NCBI GenBank assembly: GCA_029432795.1
Contig: JARNMJ010000001.1
Coordinates: forward strand, 151,413 to 215,412
Direction: 5' to 3'
Length of the DNA: 64,000 nt
DNA from: Pontiellaceae bacterium B12219
Lineage (GTDB): Bacteria; Verrucomicrobiota; Kiritimatiellia; Kiritimatiellales; Pontiellaceae
Position numbers and translations under genes: made by a program. The notes under the pieces are model-generated. The model made no database searches. It saw nothing but the letters and a program-made list of their open reading frames with translations, and had not been told where the DNA came from. The first letter of the stretch is position 1. Every line of letters begins with the position of its first letter. This document shows positions 36,270 through 45,187 of this stretch, one piece after another.

Positions 36270-36949
36270 TAGGCGGTCTGCGATATACCACCTTCAAGAA
36301 CGGTCTGAGTGGATCCAATGCCCAAACGCGTTGCACCTTGATCAAGATAGGCTACCGCCTGATCCCACGAACGGATACCGCCGGAGGCTTTAATGCCCAG
36401 TTTTCCACCGACGGTATCAACCATCGCCTGAACAATTTCCGGTGTTGCGGAAGAGGGGCCGAAGCCGGTTGAAGTTTTAACAAAATCCGCTCCGGCTTCT
36501 TCTGTAATTCGGCAGGCCAGAGCAACTTCTTCCAGGGTCAGAAAACAGCTTTCCTGTATAACTTTCAACAGAACGCCTGCACTATGGGCTGTTTCCGATA
36601 CGGCTCGGATGTCCTCCCGAACCCGATCGAAATTTCCGCTCCGGAACTGGCCGATATTCATGACCATATCAATTTCATGAACGCCGGCGCGTATCGCTTC
36701 TTCGGCCTGGAATACTTTGGTTGCTGTTGTATCCGCTCCATGGGGGAAACTGAGCACTGTTGAAACGTTGACCGGGCTTCCGGCGAGCAGTTCCGCAGTC
36801 AATCCGATATCGCAGGGGCGAACGCACATACTGGCAACACCGAATTTAAGGCACATCGCTGCGTTTTCCCGAACATCGGATTCGGTTTGCTCGGGTTTGA
36901 GAACGGCGTGGTCGATGGTTGCTGCAACCTGACTGAGAGAGTAGGGCAT
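36266..36949 (-). CDS. deoC: Deoxyribose-phosphate aldolase
   Basis: DeoC cleaves 2-deoxyribose 5-phosphate to glyceraldehyde 3-phosphate and acetaldehyde in nucleoside breakdown. The ATG at 36949 (MPYSLSQVAATIDHAVL) has GGAGCTCCTTC upstream and fits the family; longer readings do not. The motifs IDHAVLKPEQTESDV, ASMCVRPCDI, FPHGADTT, the catalytic-Lys segment FVKTSTGFGPSSAT and IKASGGIRSWDQA are all present. The length of 227 is normal. It is a single gene; the terminator at 36966 belongs to the gene upstream on the same strand. Confidence 0.95.
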   Translation of the reverse strand: MPYSLSQVAATIDHAVLKPEQTESDVRENAAMCLKFGVASMCVRPCDIGLTAELLAGSPVNVSTVLSFPHGADTTATKVFQAEEAIRAGVHEIDMVMNIGQFRSGNFDRVREDIRAVSETAHSAGVLLKVIQESCFLTLEEVALACRITEEAGADFVKTSTGFGPSSATPEIVQAMVDTVGGKLGIKASGGIRSWDQAVAYLDQGATRLGIGSTQTVLEGGISQTAY

Positions 36950-36965
36950 GAAGGAGCTCCGGGTT

Positions 36966-36996
36966 AAAGAAAAGCCGCCCCGGATAAGGGCGGCTT
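36966..36996 (-). terminator. Rho-independent terminator of the 37023-37766 gene
   Basis: AAGCCGCCC and GGGCGGCTT form a perfect 9-bp stem with a 7-base loop. On the minus strand TTCTTT follows, 27 bp after the stop codon. Confidence 0.8.
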
Positions 36997-37022
36997 GTTG
37001 AGTCGTATTGTTTCGATTCTGC

Positions 37023-37766
37023 TTATTTAGCAGAGATGCGTTTGACGTATTCCTGATCTTCCGGCGAGAGTGCACTGCCGGGAATTGCTGCCACAGCTCC
37101 GTTTTTGGCGTTCTTGATATAAATCTTGCCGCCTTCTATCTTTTCAAACTTGGCGTTTACGGAAATTTCTTTGCCCTTCATCGTAATCTTCCATTCACGG
37201 TAGTCGATTACTTCGCCGGAAACCGATGTTTCTTTCGGAACGACCGGAAGGAGGTCGCCATCATCGTCATTTTTTTCCTCAACAGTTAAATTTGGATTTT
37301 TAACAAATTTAGTCGGGATACCGTCGATGTTTACGGTATCCGCCGGACCCTTAACGGTTAGCGGCAACGCGATGTAGACGCTATCTCCTGAATTATTGGC
37401 ATCACCGGAGTCCAGTTTAATCCGGTCTTTCTCATAATCTTCGGGATTGAGGGTTGTGTAGTAAAAACCGAGGTATTCCGGTTTATTGTCATATATAATA
37501 ATATGGTATCCCTCACTGCCGCGCAACGTGCCGACGAGAACATGGTAATAGATTTCCTCTTCATCAGGTCCTTCAAACTCCAGTGTGCAGAAGTTTTTCA
37601 CTCTCATATATTTAACAAAGTGTTCTCCGCCGAGTTCCTCAAGAAACTTGGCAACATCTCTTTTATCAGGTTCGTTTTTCTTAACGCGGGCTGAGGCGTT
37701 CAACGGGGATAAGCAATAGAGCGCGATGGTGGCGCAAATAAGTGTGGTAAGTGTTTTTTTCATCAC
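37023..37766 (-). CDS. Exported protein of unknown function
   Basis: A signal peptide (TLICATIALYCLSPLNASA) leads a 247-residue protein. Two halves can be seen: residues 30-140 contain LEELGGEHFVKYMRVKNF and a VLVGTLRGSEGYHIIIYDN strand pair, and residues 180-247 form an SHD1-like or SH3-like region, REWKITMKGKEISVNAKFEKIEGGKIYIKN, ending with a short Pro-containing helix. The latter resembles small domains seen in PVC secreted proteins, but I assign no function. It is monocistronic with its own terminator. Confidence 0.7.
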   Translation of the reverse strand: MMKKTLTTLICATIALYCLSPLNASARVKKNEPDKRDVAKFLEELGGEHFVKYMRVKNFCTLEFEGPDEEEIYYHVLVGTLRGSEGYHIIIYDNKPEYLGFYYTTLNPEDYEKDRIKLDSGDANNSGDSVYIALPLTVKGPADTVNIDGIPTKFVKNPNLTVEEKNDDDGDLLPVVPKETSVSGEVIDYREWKITMKGKEISVNAKFEKIEGGKIYIKNAKNGAVAAIPGSALSPEDQEYVKRISAK

Positions 37767-37884
37767 TGATGTTCTCCTGTCAGTTCTGTGTTCGTGTTCG
37801 GTTCTCCGCGAAGTGAGATTGATTTGAAACTACAAGTAATGGTTTTTCTTCAAATTCGCCATATTTTTTCCAAAATTATTTCGA

Positions 37885-37899
37885 TTCCACGGTCTGGAA
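37885..37899. repeat. Dispersed palindrome variant (TTCCAC-GGT-CTGGAA)
   Basis: Matches TTCCAN5TGGAA but has C at position 6. It lies 15 bp upstream of the -35 of the efp promoter. Confidence 0.75.
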
Positions 37900-37914
37900 A
37901 TTGAAAATACAAAC

Positions 37915-37943
37915 TTGGCAGGGCGCGGGGCTTTCTGCATAAT
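37915..37943 (+). promoter_or_regulatory. Predicted promoter of efp-epmA
   Basis: TTGGCA and CATAAT are separated by 17 bp, placing transcription start about 35 bp before the efp ATG. A ribosome site (AAGGGATTAGCAAT) follows. Confidence 0.6.
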
Positions 37944-37985
37944 GCGCGCCCTTTTTAAAAATCAGTTAACCAAGGGATTAGCAAT

Positions 37986-38552
37986 ATGTACAGTGCATCA
38001 GACCTGAAGAAGGGCTTGAAGATCGAGATCGACGGCGACCCATGCATGATTACCAACTTCGAGTTTTCCAAACCCGGTAAAGGCCAGGCGCTTTACCGCT
38101 GCAAAATTAAGAACCTCGTGACAGGCAATACGTTCGATAAAACGTACCGGTCGGTGGAAAAAGTGGACCGCTGTGCGCTGATTTCCCGCGACTACACCTT
38201 TTCTTATATCGATGGCCAGAATTATGTGTTCTCCGATAATGAAACCTACGAGGAAGCTTTGCTGAGTGAAGAAGTGCTCGGCGATTCAAAAAACTTTATC
38301 GTGGATGATATGCAGGTTGAAATCCTGTTCCATAACGACCGGGCACTGGACATCACCTTGCCTAATTTCGTGGAAATGGTGATTGCTGAAACCGAGCCGG
38401 GCGCCCGCGGGGATACGGCAACCAATGTGATGAAACCGGCGAAGCTTGAAAACGGCTACGAAATCAATGTGCCGATCTTCATCAACGAAGGCGATACCAT
38501 CCGAATCGATACGCGTGATGGTTCCTATTCCGATCGCGTTGCAAAAGGATAA
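37986..38552 (+). CDS. efp: Elongation factor P
   Basis: EF-P rescues ribosomes stalled at polyproline. The protein is 188 residues, with the three beta-barrel domains of the family. The loop that is modified carries KPGKGQALYRCKI; Lys32 is the position equivalent to E. coli Lys34. The C-terminal signature is VPIFINEGDTIRIDTRDGSY. The modification enzyme gene epmA follows, with the stop and start codons overlapping (TAATG). This pairing supports (R)-beta-lysylation of Lys32, although no epmB is in the window. Confidence 0.96.
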   Translation: MYSASDLKKGLKIEIDGDPCMITNFEFSKPGKGQALYRCKIKNLVTGNTFDKTYRSVEKVDRCALISRDYTFSYIDGQNYVFSDNETYEEALLSEEVLGDSKNFIVDDMQVEILFHNDRALDITLPNFVEMVIAETEPGARGDTATNVMKPAKLENGYEINVPIFINEGDTIRIDTRDGSYSDRVAKG

Positions 38553-39409
38553 TGCAACCGGGAGCCATCCAGCTTCGAGACGTCCTGATGCGCGGTATCA
38601 GGACGTTTTTTTATGAGCGGAATTATACGGAGGTGGAAACGCCGATCCGTATGGAAACACCGTGCATGGAGCTGCATATTGACGCCGAACCGAGCGGAAC
38701 TCATTTTCTGCGCACCTCGCCGGAGCTGTTTCACAAACAACTGTTGGCTGCCGGTTATTCCCGAATTTTTGAAATCGGGAAATGTTTTCGAAGCGGCGAA
38801 TTCGGACCGTTGCATCATCCGGAATACACCATGCTGGAATGGTATCAGACCGATGCCGATTACATGGATATTCTTGAGGAAACCAAACTGCTGATTTCCA
38901 AGGTCTGGAACGGGATTTCCAACGATTGGAAACTGCTGACGGTTTCGGACGCATTTCTGGAATTTGCCGGCTGGGATCCGGCGGGGAACTACGATGAAGA
39001 TCGGTTCGATATCGATCTGGTTGAAAAGGTCGAACCGGCCATCAGAACGATCGGAGGACCGGTGGTGCTGATGGATTATCCCGTTGAAGCGGCAGCGCTT
39101 TCCCGCCGTAAAAAAGAGAACCCGCTATTAGCAGAGCGCTGGGAGCTTTATATTGATGGTATTGAACTGGCGAATGCCTACTCCGAATTAACGGACCCGG
39201 TTGAGCAACGCGCACGTTTTGAAGAATGCGCCGCGCAAAGGCGGGCGATGGGTAAAACGGTGTACGCTATCGATGAAGGTTTTATCCAGGCTTTGGAAAC
39301 CATGCCGCCTTCCGGCGGCGTGGCACTGGGGGTTGACCGATTGCTGATGCTGATCGCCGGAGCAACTTCGCTGGATGCCGTGCTGCCGTTTCGGCAACCG
39401 CTAAACTGA
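38552..39409 (+). CDS. epmA: EF-P lysyltransferase (GenX/EpmA)
   Basis: EpmA is a truncated class II lysyl-tRNA synthetase homolog that lysylates EF-P instead of tRNA. At 285 residues it has only the catalytic core and no anticodon-binding domain. Motifs: ETPIRMETPCMELHIDAEP near the N-terminus, FLRTSPELFHKQLL, IGKCFRSGEFGPLHHPEYTMLEWY (class II motif 2) and GGVALGVDRLLMLIAG (motif 3). It overlaps the efp stop by one base. Two dispersed palindromes sit 21 bp apart in the gene, encoding parts of ISKVWNGISNDWKLLT. Confidence 0.94.
   Translation: MQPGAIQLRDVLMRGIRTFFYERNYTEVETPIRMETPCMELHIDAEPSGTHFLRTSPELFHKQLLAAGYSRIFEIGKCFRSGEFGPLHHPEYTMLEWYQTDADYMDILEETKLLISKVWNGISNDWKLLTVSDAFLEFAGWDPAGNYDEDRFDIDLVEKVEPAIRTIGGPVVLMDYPVEAAALSRRKKENPLLAERWELYIDGIELANAYSELTDPVEQRARFEECAAQRRAMGKTVYAIDEGFIQALETMPPSGGVALGVDRLLMLIAGATSLDAVLPFRQPLN
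38896..38910. repeat. Dispersed palindrome copy (spacer GGT)
   Basis: TTCCAA-GGT-CTGGAA in epmA; the next copy begins 21 bp later, about two helical turns. Confidence 0.85.
38917..38931. repeat. Dispersed palindrome copy (spacer CGA)
   Basis: TTCCAA-CGA-TTGGAA in epmA; encodes SNDWK. Confidence 0.85.
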
Positions 39410-39412
39410 TCG

Positions 39413-39823
39413 TTACGAATTTTTCGCGTCGTCTGCGTGATATTTTTCGATGGTTTTTTCGAGGGTCCGCAATTGTTTGGCCACATCATTTAGACGAAAC
39501 TCGATCGAGTTCAGAATCCAGAACTGAAAATGTTCCACTTTGGTTGATTTATGCATCATCCAGATAATTTTGACGGAAACGAGCAGGACGGCCAAACCAA
39601 TGGAAAAGTCGACGCTCACCGGCGTGTTAATATGCAGTACGTGATGCATAACGTCGTTGATGGCGAGCAGGGCGATGGCGAGAATGAAAATCCGGTTGAG
39701 CCATCGGTCCTGTTTTTCGGCATCCTTTCCGCCAATTTGGCCCATCAGCTGTCTGATTTTTTCTTTCTCTTTTTTGAACTGATCAAGCTCGGCTTTCAGT
39801 TTGATTGGATCAAGATCTTCCAT
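39413..39823 (-). CDS. Small two-helix membrane protein of unknown function
   Basis: The 136 residues begin with a charged coiled-coil stretch (LKAELDQFKKEKEKIRQLM), then two membrane helices (RIFILAIALLAINDV and FSIGLAVLLVSVKIIWMM) and a C-terminal coiled coil (DVAKQLRTLEKTIEKY). No family is recognised. It converges with epmA (3 bp between the two stops) and is monocistronic. A structural or regulatory membrane role is likely but unproven. Confidence 0.65.
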   Translation of the reverse strand: MEDLDPIKLKAELDQFKKEKEKIRQLMGQIGGKDAEKQDRWLNRIFILAIALLAINDVMHHVLHINTPVSVDFSIGLAVLLVSVKIIWMMHKSTKVEHFQFWILNSIEFRLNDVAKQLRTLEKTIEKYHADDAKNS

Positions 39824-39985
39824 GGTTTAGAAACTCCGTTTAATTGGGGGCATAGTAATTCGCCTGCTCATTCACCGCAAAAGAATTGTAATGCGGATTA
39901 AGGAAATACAGGAACGACTCCTTTTATCGTGTCAACGTGCCGTCTGCATGATAGAACCTGCTTTCAATTTTAAAGCGAGATATTC

Positions 39986-41080
39986 ATGGGGAAGAAACTT
40001 AAAATCGGTGTGGCATGCGGGGGAACTGGCGGGCATATTTTCCCGGGACTGGCGACGGCCAATGAACTGGCGGAACGCGGGCACGATGTGACGCTGTGGC
40101 TGGCGGGGAAAGATATTGAGCATGAATCTGTTAAGGGCTGGCGGGGAAATATCATCACCATTCCGGCCGAGGGATTTCAATTCGGACTCTCATTAAGAAG
40201 TCTGAAAACAATATTCAAGCTTTTCAGAGCGTATCGCATGGCTGTGGTGAAAATGAAACAGCAGATGCCGGATGTGGTACTTGCGATGGGGAGCTATGCC
40301 TCGTTCGGGCCGGTGAAAGCCGCGCGCAAATTTCAGATCCCCTACGTCCTTCACGAAGCCAACCTGCTGCCTGGCCGGGCGGTTTCCATGCTGGCGCATA
40401 ATGCGAATACCGTTGCCGTCAGTTTTGAAAAAACAGGCTACTATCTGAAACATCCGAAGATTGTACAGACCGGAATGCCGCTTCGGAAAAGTCTGCAGTT
40501 GGCCTGCGAAAAAGTGCGTAATGCACGAACCCCATCGGATCCTTTACGCATCATGATTATGGGCGGAAGCCGCGGTGCACAAGTGTTGAACGACGAAGTG
40601 CCCGGGGCATTGGCCATGGCCGCGGCGAAAGGGGTGAACATGCACATCATCCATATTGCAGGCCTTCAGAATACGGATGCCATTCAGGCGGTGTACGATA
40701 AAGCCGGAGTTAAAGCCGAGGTGCACCAGTTTGTTCAGAAAATGGAAGATGTTTATTTGAATATCGATTTGGCAATTTGCCGTTCCGGTGCGGCCACCTG
40801 CGCCGAGCTGGCCGTATTCGGCGTTCCGGCACTGCTCATTCCATATCCGCATGCGGTGCGGAATCATCAGATGAGCAATGCCCGGGTCATGCAGGATGCC
40901 GGCGCCGCGGATGTGGTCGATCAGGACGATTTAACGGCAACCTGGCTGCGCGATTATCTCGTGAGTGTTTCGGAAAAACCGGGCCGTTTGGAACGAATGA
41001 GCGTGGCCATGAAAAAGCGCGGTCAGTCGAATGCGGCCGCGAAGCTCGCAGATTTAATCGAGAAAGTGGGCGAGGCCTGA
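39986..41080 (+). CDS. murG: UDP-GlcNAc--lipid II precursor transferase
   Basis: MurG adds GlcNAc to lipid I to form lipid II at the inner face of the membrane, so the organism makes peptidoglycan. The 364 residues show CGGTGGHIFPGLATANEL at the start, MGSYASFGPVKAAR, LHEANLLPGRA, IMGGSRGAQVLND and the donor-sugar segment RSGAATCAELAVFGVPALLIPYP. murC starts one base after the stop. The gap before the gene (162 bp) holds no obvious feature. Confidence 0.95.
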   Translation: MGKKLKIGVACGGTGGHIFPGLATANELAERGHDVTLWLAGKDIEHESVKGWRGNIITIPAEGFQFGLSLRSLKTIFKLFRAYRMAVVKMKQQMPDVVLAMGSYASFGPVKAARKFQIPYVLHEANLLPGRAVSMLAHNANTVAVSFEKTGYYLKHPKIVQTGMPLRKSLQLACEKVRNARTPSDPLRIMIMGGSRGAQVLNDEVPGALAMAAAKGVNMHIIHIAGLQNTDAIQAVYDKAGVKAEVHQFVQKMEDVYLNIDLAICRSGAATCAELAVFGVPALLIPYPHAVRNHQMSNARVMQDAGAADVVDQDDLTATWLRDYLVSVSEKPGRLERMSVAMKKRGQSNAAAKLADLIEKVGEA

Positions 41081-41081
41081 A

Positions 41082-42380
41082 ATGGCGGCGGTTGATCTTG
41101 CCGAACAGTTGATCAAAAAGGGTGGGCATGTCCATTTAATGGGGATCGGCGGAATCGGTATGGCCGGAATTGCCTGGCTGCTGAAGGAGCGCGGATTTTG
41201 TGTATCCGGTTGCGATCTCCGGAAAAACCGCCAAACGGAATGGCTCGCCCGCAATGGCATTCAGGTTTCGGGAGCACATTCACCCGATCATATGACGTCC
41301 GAAATTGACTGGCTGGTTCGGTCAACCGCGGTTCCAGATTCGCATCCCGAAGTGCGTCGCGCACTTGACTGCGGCATTCCGGTTTCCCGCCGCGGAGAAG
41401 TGCTTCCGGCGCTAATGCGTGATCGGACCTGTATTGCCGTCAGCGGAACCCATGGGAAAACCACCACCACGGCCATGATTGCTCAAACGCTGGGATGCGG
41501 TTTTTTTGTCGGCGGCGAAATCAGCGGAATCGAAGGCGTGGCACGCGATGGCGATATTATGGTGGTTGAAGCCGATGAATCCGACGGCACTGTGGCCGGT
41601 TATACGCCGGACTATTCCGTCATCACGAATATTGAATATGACCACATGGAACACCACGCTTCTGAAGAGGCGTTCATCGGATGTTTTGTGAAGTTGATTG
41701 AGCAGACCAAAAACACGGTGTTCTATTGTGAGGAAGATCTCATTGCGCGCCGACTCTGTGCTCCGAACCTGAAGTGCAAAGCCTATGGTTATCCGGAGAC
41801 ACCCATCCAACTTCCAATTCCTGGAAAACATAATCAGCTGAATGCTTCGGCGGCGATTACGGTATCCAGAACCTGGAAATCCGAGCCCGAAATTTTCCAG
41901 GCCTTGGAACGGTTGAAGCCGATCGGCCGGCGGTTTGAAACGGTTTTTAAAGAAAAGGGTATTCAGATTATTTCGGACTATGCCCACCATCCCACTGAGG
42001 TTGCTGCACTGATCCAGACGGCGCAGGAATTGAACCCGAAACGATTGCTCGGTATTTTTCAGCCGCATCGTTACACGCGGACGCGGGCGCTTGGCCCTGA
42101 TTTTCCGTCGAGTTTCCAGGGATTGGAAAAACTCTGGCTCGTCCCGGTCTACGCCGCCTCCGAGCAGCCGATTGAAGGCGGAACCTCGGCGGATCTTGCC
42201 GTCCGTTTTTCCAAGGATTGGAAAAATCGCCTGTTGCAGTTCGAATCTCTGGAGGCCGCCTGGCAGGATATTGCCGCGCAACTGCAGGAAGGGGACCTGC
42301 TCCTGATTATCGGAGCGGGGGATATTGAACAGGTTGCGGTCTGGGCAAAATCATATCCGGACGTGCCGGGTTTTCAGTAG
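41082..42380 (+). CDS. murC: UDP-N-acetylmuramate--L-alanine ligase
   Basis: MurC adds the first amino acid of the peptidoglycan stem. The P-loop is SGTHGKTTTTAMIA, the N-terminal nucleotide fold is LMGIGGIGMAGIAWLL, EADESDGT and NIEYDHMEHH follow, then PGKHNQLNA and ISDYAHHPTEV. The 432-residue length is slightly short for the family, but motifs are complete. The gene carries four exact and one near copy of the dispersed palindrome, in all three reading frames, which is the densest cluster in the window. It is coupled to murG; no further mur or fts gene follows. Confidence 0.95.
   Translation: MAAVDLAEQLIKKGGHVHLMGIGGIGMAGIAWLLKERGFCVSGCDLRKNRQTEWLARNGIQVSGAHSPDHMTSEIDWLVRSTAVPDSHPEVRRALDCGIPVSRRGEVLPALMRDRTCIAVSGTHGKTTTTAMIAQTLGCGFFVGGEISGIEGVARDGDIMVVEADESDGTVAGYTPDYSVITNIEYDHMEHHASEEAFIGCFVKLIEQTKNTVFYCEEDLIARRLCAPNLKCKAYGYPETPIQLPIPGKHNQLNASAAITVSRTWKSEPEIFQALERLKPIGRRFETVFKEKGIQIISDYAHHPTEVAALIQTAQELNPKRLLGIFQPHRYTRTRALGPDFPSSFQGLEKLWLVPVYAASEQPIEGGTSADLAVRFSKDWKNRLLQFESLEAAWQDIAAQLQEGDLLLIIGAGDIEQVAVWAKSYPDVPGFQ
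41812..41826. repeat. Dispersed palindrome copy (spacer TTC)
   Basis: TTCCAA-TTC-CTGGAA in murC; encodes LPIPGK, including the conserved PGxHN element. Confidence 0.85.
41864..41878. repeat. Dispersed palindrome, one mismatch
   Basis: ATCCAG-AAC-CTGGAA in murC, encoding SRTWK; 31 bp before the next copy. Confidence 0.6.
41895..41909. repeat. Dispersed palindrome copy (spacer GCC)
   Basis: TTCCAG-GCC-TTGGAA in murC; encodes FQALE. Confidence 0.85.
42114..42128. repeat. Dispersed palindrome copy (spacer GGA)
   Basis: TTCCAG-GGA-TTGGAA in murC; encodes FQGLE. Confidence 0.85.
42209..42223. repeat. Dispersed palindrome copy (spacer GGA)
   Basis: TTCCAA-GGA-TTGGAA in murC; read in another codon frame as SKDWK. 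Confidence 0.85.
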
Positions 42381-42452
42381 CCTTTCGCCGACAGCAGTCG
42401 GTTTTTTTCATTCGTCGTTCTGAACAGTTCCCGAATGACCCCGGATTATTTG

Positions 42453-42507
42453 GTTTAACAAGGTAACCTTAGTTGGTCTGTCATTAAAATTCCATTTTAT
42501 TTATACA
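42453..42507 (+). promoter_or_regulatory. Shared regulon element plus promoter of the 42611 gene
   Basis: The 15-mer GTTTAACAAGGTAAC (42453-42467) is followed by a weak -35 TGTCAT (42479-42484), 17 bp, and -10 TATACA (42502-42507). The -10 begins 49 bp after the element's first base. A poor -35 with an element just upstream is typical of an activated promoter. Confidence 0.65.
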
Positions 42508-42610
42508 CTGTAGTGTTCTAAATGGGGCAGTAGCAGGATCGTACATCTTACTGCTTGCAACTGGAATGGAGAGCGAATTGCAGGTTAGCAAATAAAACAG
42601 GAGTACAGAG

Positions 42611-44905
42611 ATGAAGAATAAATTAAGAATAGTCCATGCTGCGATAGTCGCAGCCTCCATGGCAGGCGGATCGGCACTTGCTGCGACTGTCACGTGGACG
42701 GGGAGTGGCTTTGACGGACTTTATAGCAATACAAATAATTGGGATACGCTTTTGTTACCAACTGCAGTAGATGATGTTACCATGAGTAACGGCGATTCAA
42801 TATTATATACCGATGGAGTCACAAATACGGTGGACCGCGCGTTTATAAGCGGTAATACGATCGTTAATTTCTCCGGGGGCTTCTGGAATCATGATCGGTC
42901 AGGGAATACCATACGCACCTTTCTCGGAACGGGCGGCACTGCGGGAACAATTAATCAGAGTGGCGGAATGTTCAGAATCGGGCATGCGCTTTGGATTACA
43001 GAAGGTAGTGATTTTAATCTCAGTGGTGGCGAATTAGAGGTCTATCGCGGAAGTAATACCGGGGTTGGAGGAGGGCTCCCGAACGGTGCATCCATCTCGA
43101 TTGGCCGAACGGCCTCGATTGGAAATATGAAAATTACCGGCGGTTCTTTGAGCACCCGTGGCGCCATTGAAATCGGTGCCCTCGGCACGTTTGAAGTCAG
43201 CGGAGGATCTGCTGATTTTATCAACCTGGGTAATCAGAGTTTCGGCAACGGCGATGGTGCTTGGTACCAGACTTCAAATGCGACGCTCAGAGTGGGTATT
43301 TCAACCAATGGTGTCACGCCGATCGTGCTGAACGACACGGGGGCAGATGGGCTTCCGCAAGCGATCTTATTCAAGGGATCAATCTTGGATGTTTCCTTTA
43401 TTGACGGTGCTGAAGAGACGAATGCCTGGCCGATTATCGATCTGACCGCAGGAGGATCAATTGCTAATAACGGTATGGTTTTTGACGCCGGCGTTGACAC
43501 CAACGACTGGGGTTTTATTGTTTCCAATAATACGCTGTGGGTTGGTTACGGACTGGGCTGGCCGGCTGGGCAGGATATTATTACACCGCCGACTTCAGGG
43601 AGAGACCTGTATTGGGTAGAGGCAGTTGATACCGATTCCTCCAACCCAACCAATTGGGTATTAAACCTGGACGGCAGCTACACCAACGAGACCATTTGGG
43701 CCATATACAAGGATGACACGCTCCACATTGGCAATGCCAATGCTGTGGCTCCCGGAACCCCTTATGTGATGGATTATGATGGAACTGCTCCCTTCGTTGC
43801 CCAATCGCAGCTATATATTGGCGAAGGTGCTGAAGGTACCTATAACCATAACAGCGGAGAACTCAGCTTTGGATTAAACAATTCAATTTCGGCGATTGGT
43901 ACCACGAGTGTGGACGGTAAGGGTACGCTCAATGTTAATGGTGGTATTCTCAGCTTGAACGCGCTTCGAATGGGGCTCGGAGGAGGACAGGGCTACCTGA
44001 ATGTTAACGGCGGAACCTTCAAAATCGGTCGTGCCTGGGGCAATAACAGCATGTATATCGGATATGGAAGTGCCGGCACCGTAACCGTGAAGGGCGGACG
44101 GCTGTTTACGCGTGCTCCTGTCCAGGTGGGTTTCGCAGGAGGTGAAGGAATTTTCTGTGTGGAAGGTTCTGAGGCATCAGAAATAGGAATCGGATCGGAA
44201 GGCACTGTTGATGGTGCCTGGTATCAGAATGAGACTGGTACCTTAAAAATCAGAGTTGATGCCGGTGGTGTTACGCCGATCTCAATTATAAACAAAGATG
44301 AGCCGACAGGTGGATTTGACGGACATGTTTATTTCTATGACGGTGCTCTGCTCGATATTGACTGGATGCCTGGTGTGACCAACTATGGTACATTCGATAT
44401 TATGACCTGGGATGGTGAGCTGATGACCAATGCCTTGGCGTTCTCGTCAAATGTAGATGCGAGCGTTTGGAGTTATGAGATCGTGGATGCTAACTTGGAC
44501 GGTACCAACGACACGCTTCGTGCAACAGCCTATGGCGAAACCGCCAATGGAACCCCGATTCCGTGGTTGAATTCGTATGGTCTGAACGCTGGTGATGACG
44601 AAGTTGATAACGACGGTGACGGTCTGCTGACCTGGCAGGAATACGTGGCCGGAACTGATCCGACCGATGATGCGTCCGTACTGGCTGTAACTTCCGCTGA
44701 AAGTATTGCGGGCGGTAATTTCGTTATCACCTGGCAGTCGGTCGAGGACCGGAATTACAGCGTAATTACCAATCTGGATCTGGTTTTTGGAACTCCGGGT
44801 ATTGCAGCTTCCGGGATTCAGGGACAGCCGGTTGAAACTTCGTATACATCCAGTGTTCCTGCGGCGAGCGTGATGTTCTTTGAAATTGGTGTAACGAACA
44901 ACTAG
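42611..44905 (+). CDS. Secreted beta-helix protein with two tandem modules
   Basis: A signal peptide (AAIVAASMAGGSALA) is followed by two related ~290-residue modules (about residues 25-320 and 330-640) of Gly/Asn-rich beta-helix repeats such as GTLNVNGGILSLNAL. Each module ends in a conserved block: AWYQ, then GVTPI and an LD-containing strand. A third copy of the module starts the enzyme at 46285. After the modules come a calcium-binding DNDGDGLLTWQEYVAGTDPTD segment and the C-terminal module shared by this locus. No catalytic domain is visible, so binding or surface display is likely. An AGGAG ribosome site precedes the ATG. Confidence 0.8.
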   Translation: MKNKLRIVHAAIVAASMAGGSALAATVTWTGSGFDGLYSNTNNWDTLLLPTAVDDVTMSNGDSILYTDGVTNTVDRAFISGNTIVNFSGGFWNHDRSGNTIRTFLGTGGTAGTINQSGGMFRIGHALWITEGSDFNLSGGELEVYRGSNTGVGGGLPNGASISIGRTASIGNMKITGGSLSTRGAIEIGALGTFEVSGGSADFINLGNQSFGNGDGAWYQTSNATLRVGISTNGVTPIVLNDTGADGLPQAILFKGSILDVSFIDGAEETNAWPIIDLTAGGSIANNGMVFDAGVDTNDWGFIVSNNTLWVGYGLGWPAGQDIITPPTSGRDLYWVEAVDTDSSNPTNWVLNLDGSYTNETIWAIYKDDTLHIGNANAVAPGTPYVMDYDGTAPFVAQSQLYIGEGAEGTYNHNSGELSFGLNNSISAIGTTSVDGKGTLNVNGGILSLNALRMGLGGGQGYLNVNGGTFKIGRAWGNNSMYIGYGSAGTVTVKGGRLFTRAPVQVGFAGGEGIFCVEGSEASEIGIGSEGTVDGAWYQNETGTLKIRVDAGGVTPISIINKDEPTGGFDGHVYFYDGALLDIDWMPGVTNYGTFDIMTWDGELMTNALAFSSNVDASVWSYEIVDANLDGTNDTLRATAYGETANGTPIPWLNSYGLNAGDDEVDNDGDGLLTWQEYVAGTDPTDDASVLAVTSAESIAGGNFVITWQSVEDRNYSVITNLDLVFGTPGIAASGIQGQPVETSYTSSVPAASVMFFEIGVTNN

Positions 44906-44953
44906 GATGGTATCTGTCTTCCGGGGGGAGCCCCGTAAGACATTCAGGATAAA

Positions 44954-44987
44954 GCGGAGGTGATGTCACATCGCCTCCGCTTTTTTG
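44954..44987 (+). terminator. Rho-independent terminator after the 42611 gene
   Basis: GCGGAGG and CCTCCGC pair, with an inner GATG/CATC extension, followed by six T residues. Confidence 0.85.
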
Positions 44988-45040
44988 TATGCAGCGTCAA
45001 ATGTATGATTCGGTTGGAGACGCAAAAGTATGCCTTTCAG

Positions 45041-45095
45041 GTTTAACAGAGTAACTTATATTTAAATTGGGGAATGGGGGGGGACAGCGTAAAAA
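45041..45095 (+). promoter_or_regulatory. Shared regulon element plus promoter of the isomerase-like gene
   Basis: GTTTAACAGAGTAAC (45041-45055) is followed by a weak -35 TTGGGG (45067-45072), 17 bp, and -10 TAAAAA (45090-45095). The element-to--10 distance is again 49. Confidence 0.6.
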
Positions 45096-45187
45096 TGTTT
45101 CAGATAAGATTTCATCGGTTTATCCGCCATGTTTTTATGACAGGACAACATCGTGTTGAATATAGATTTTTTTTGGAGAAAATTATA

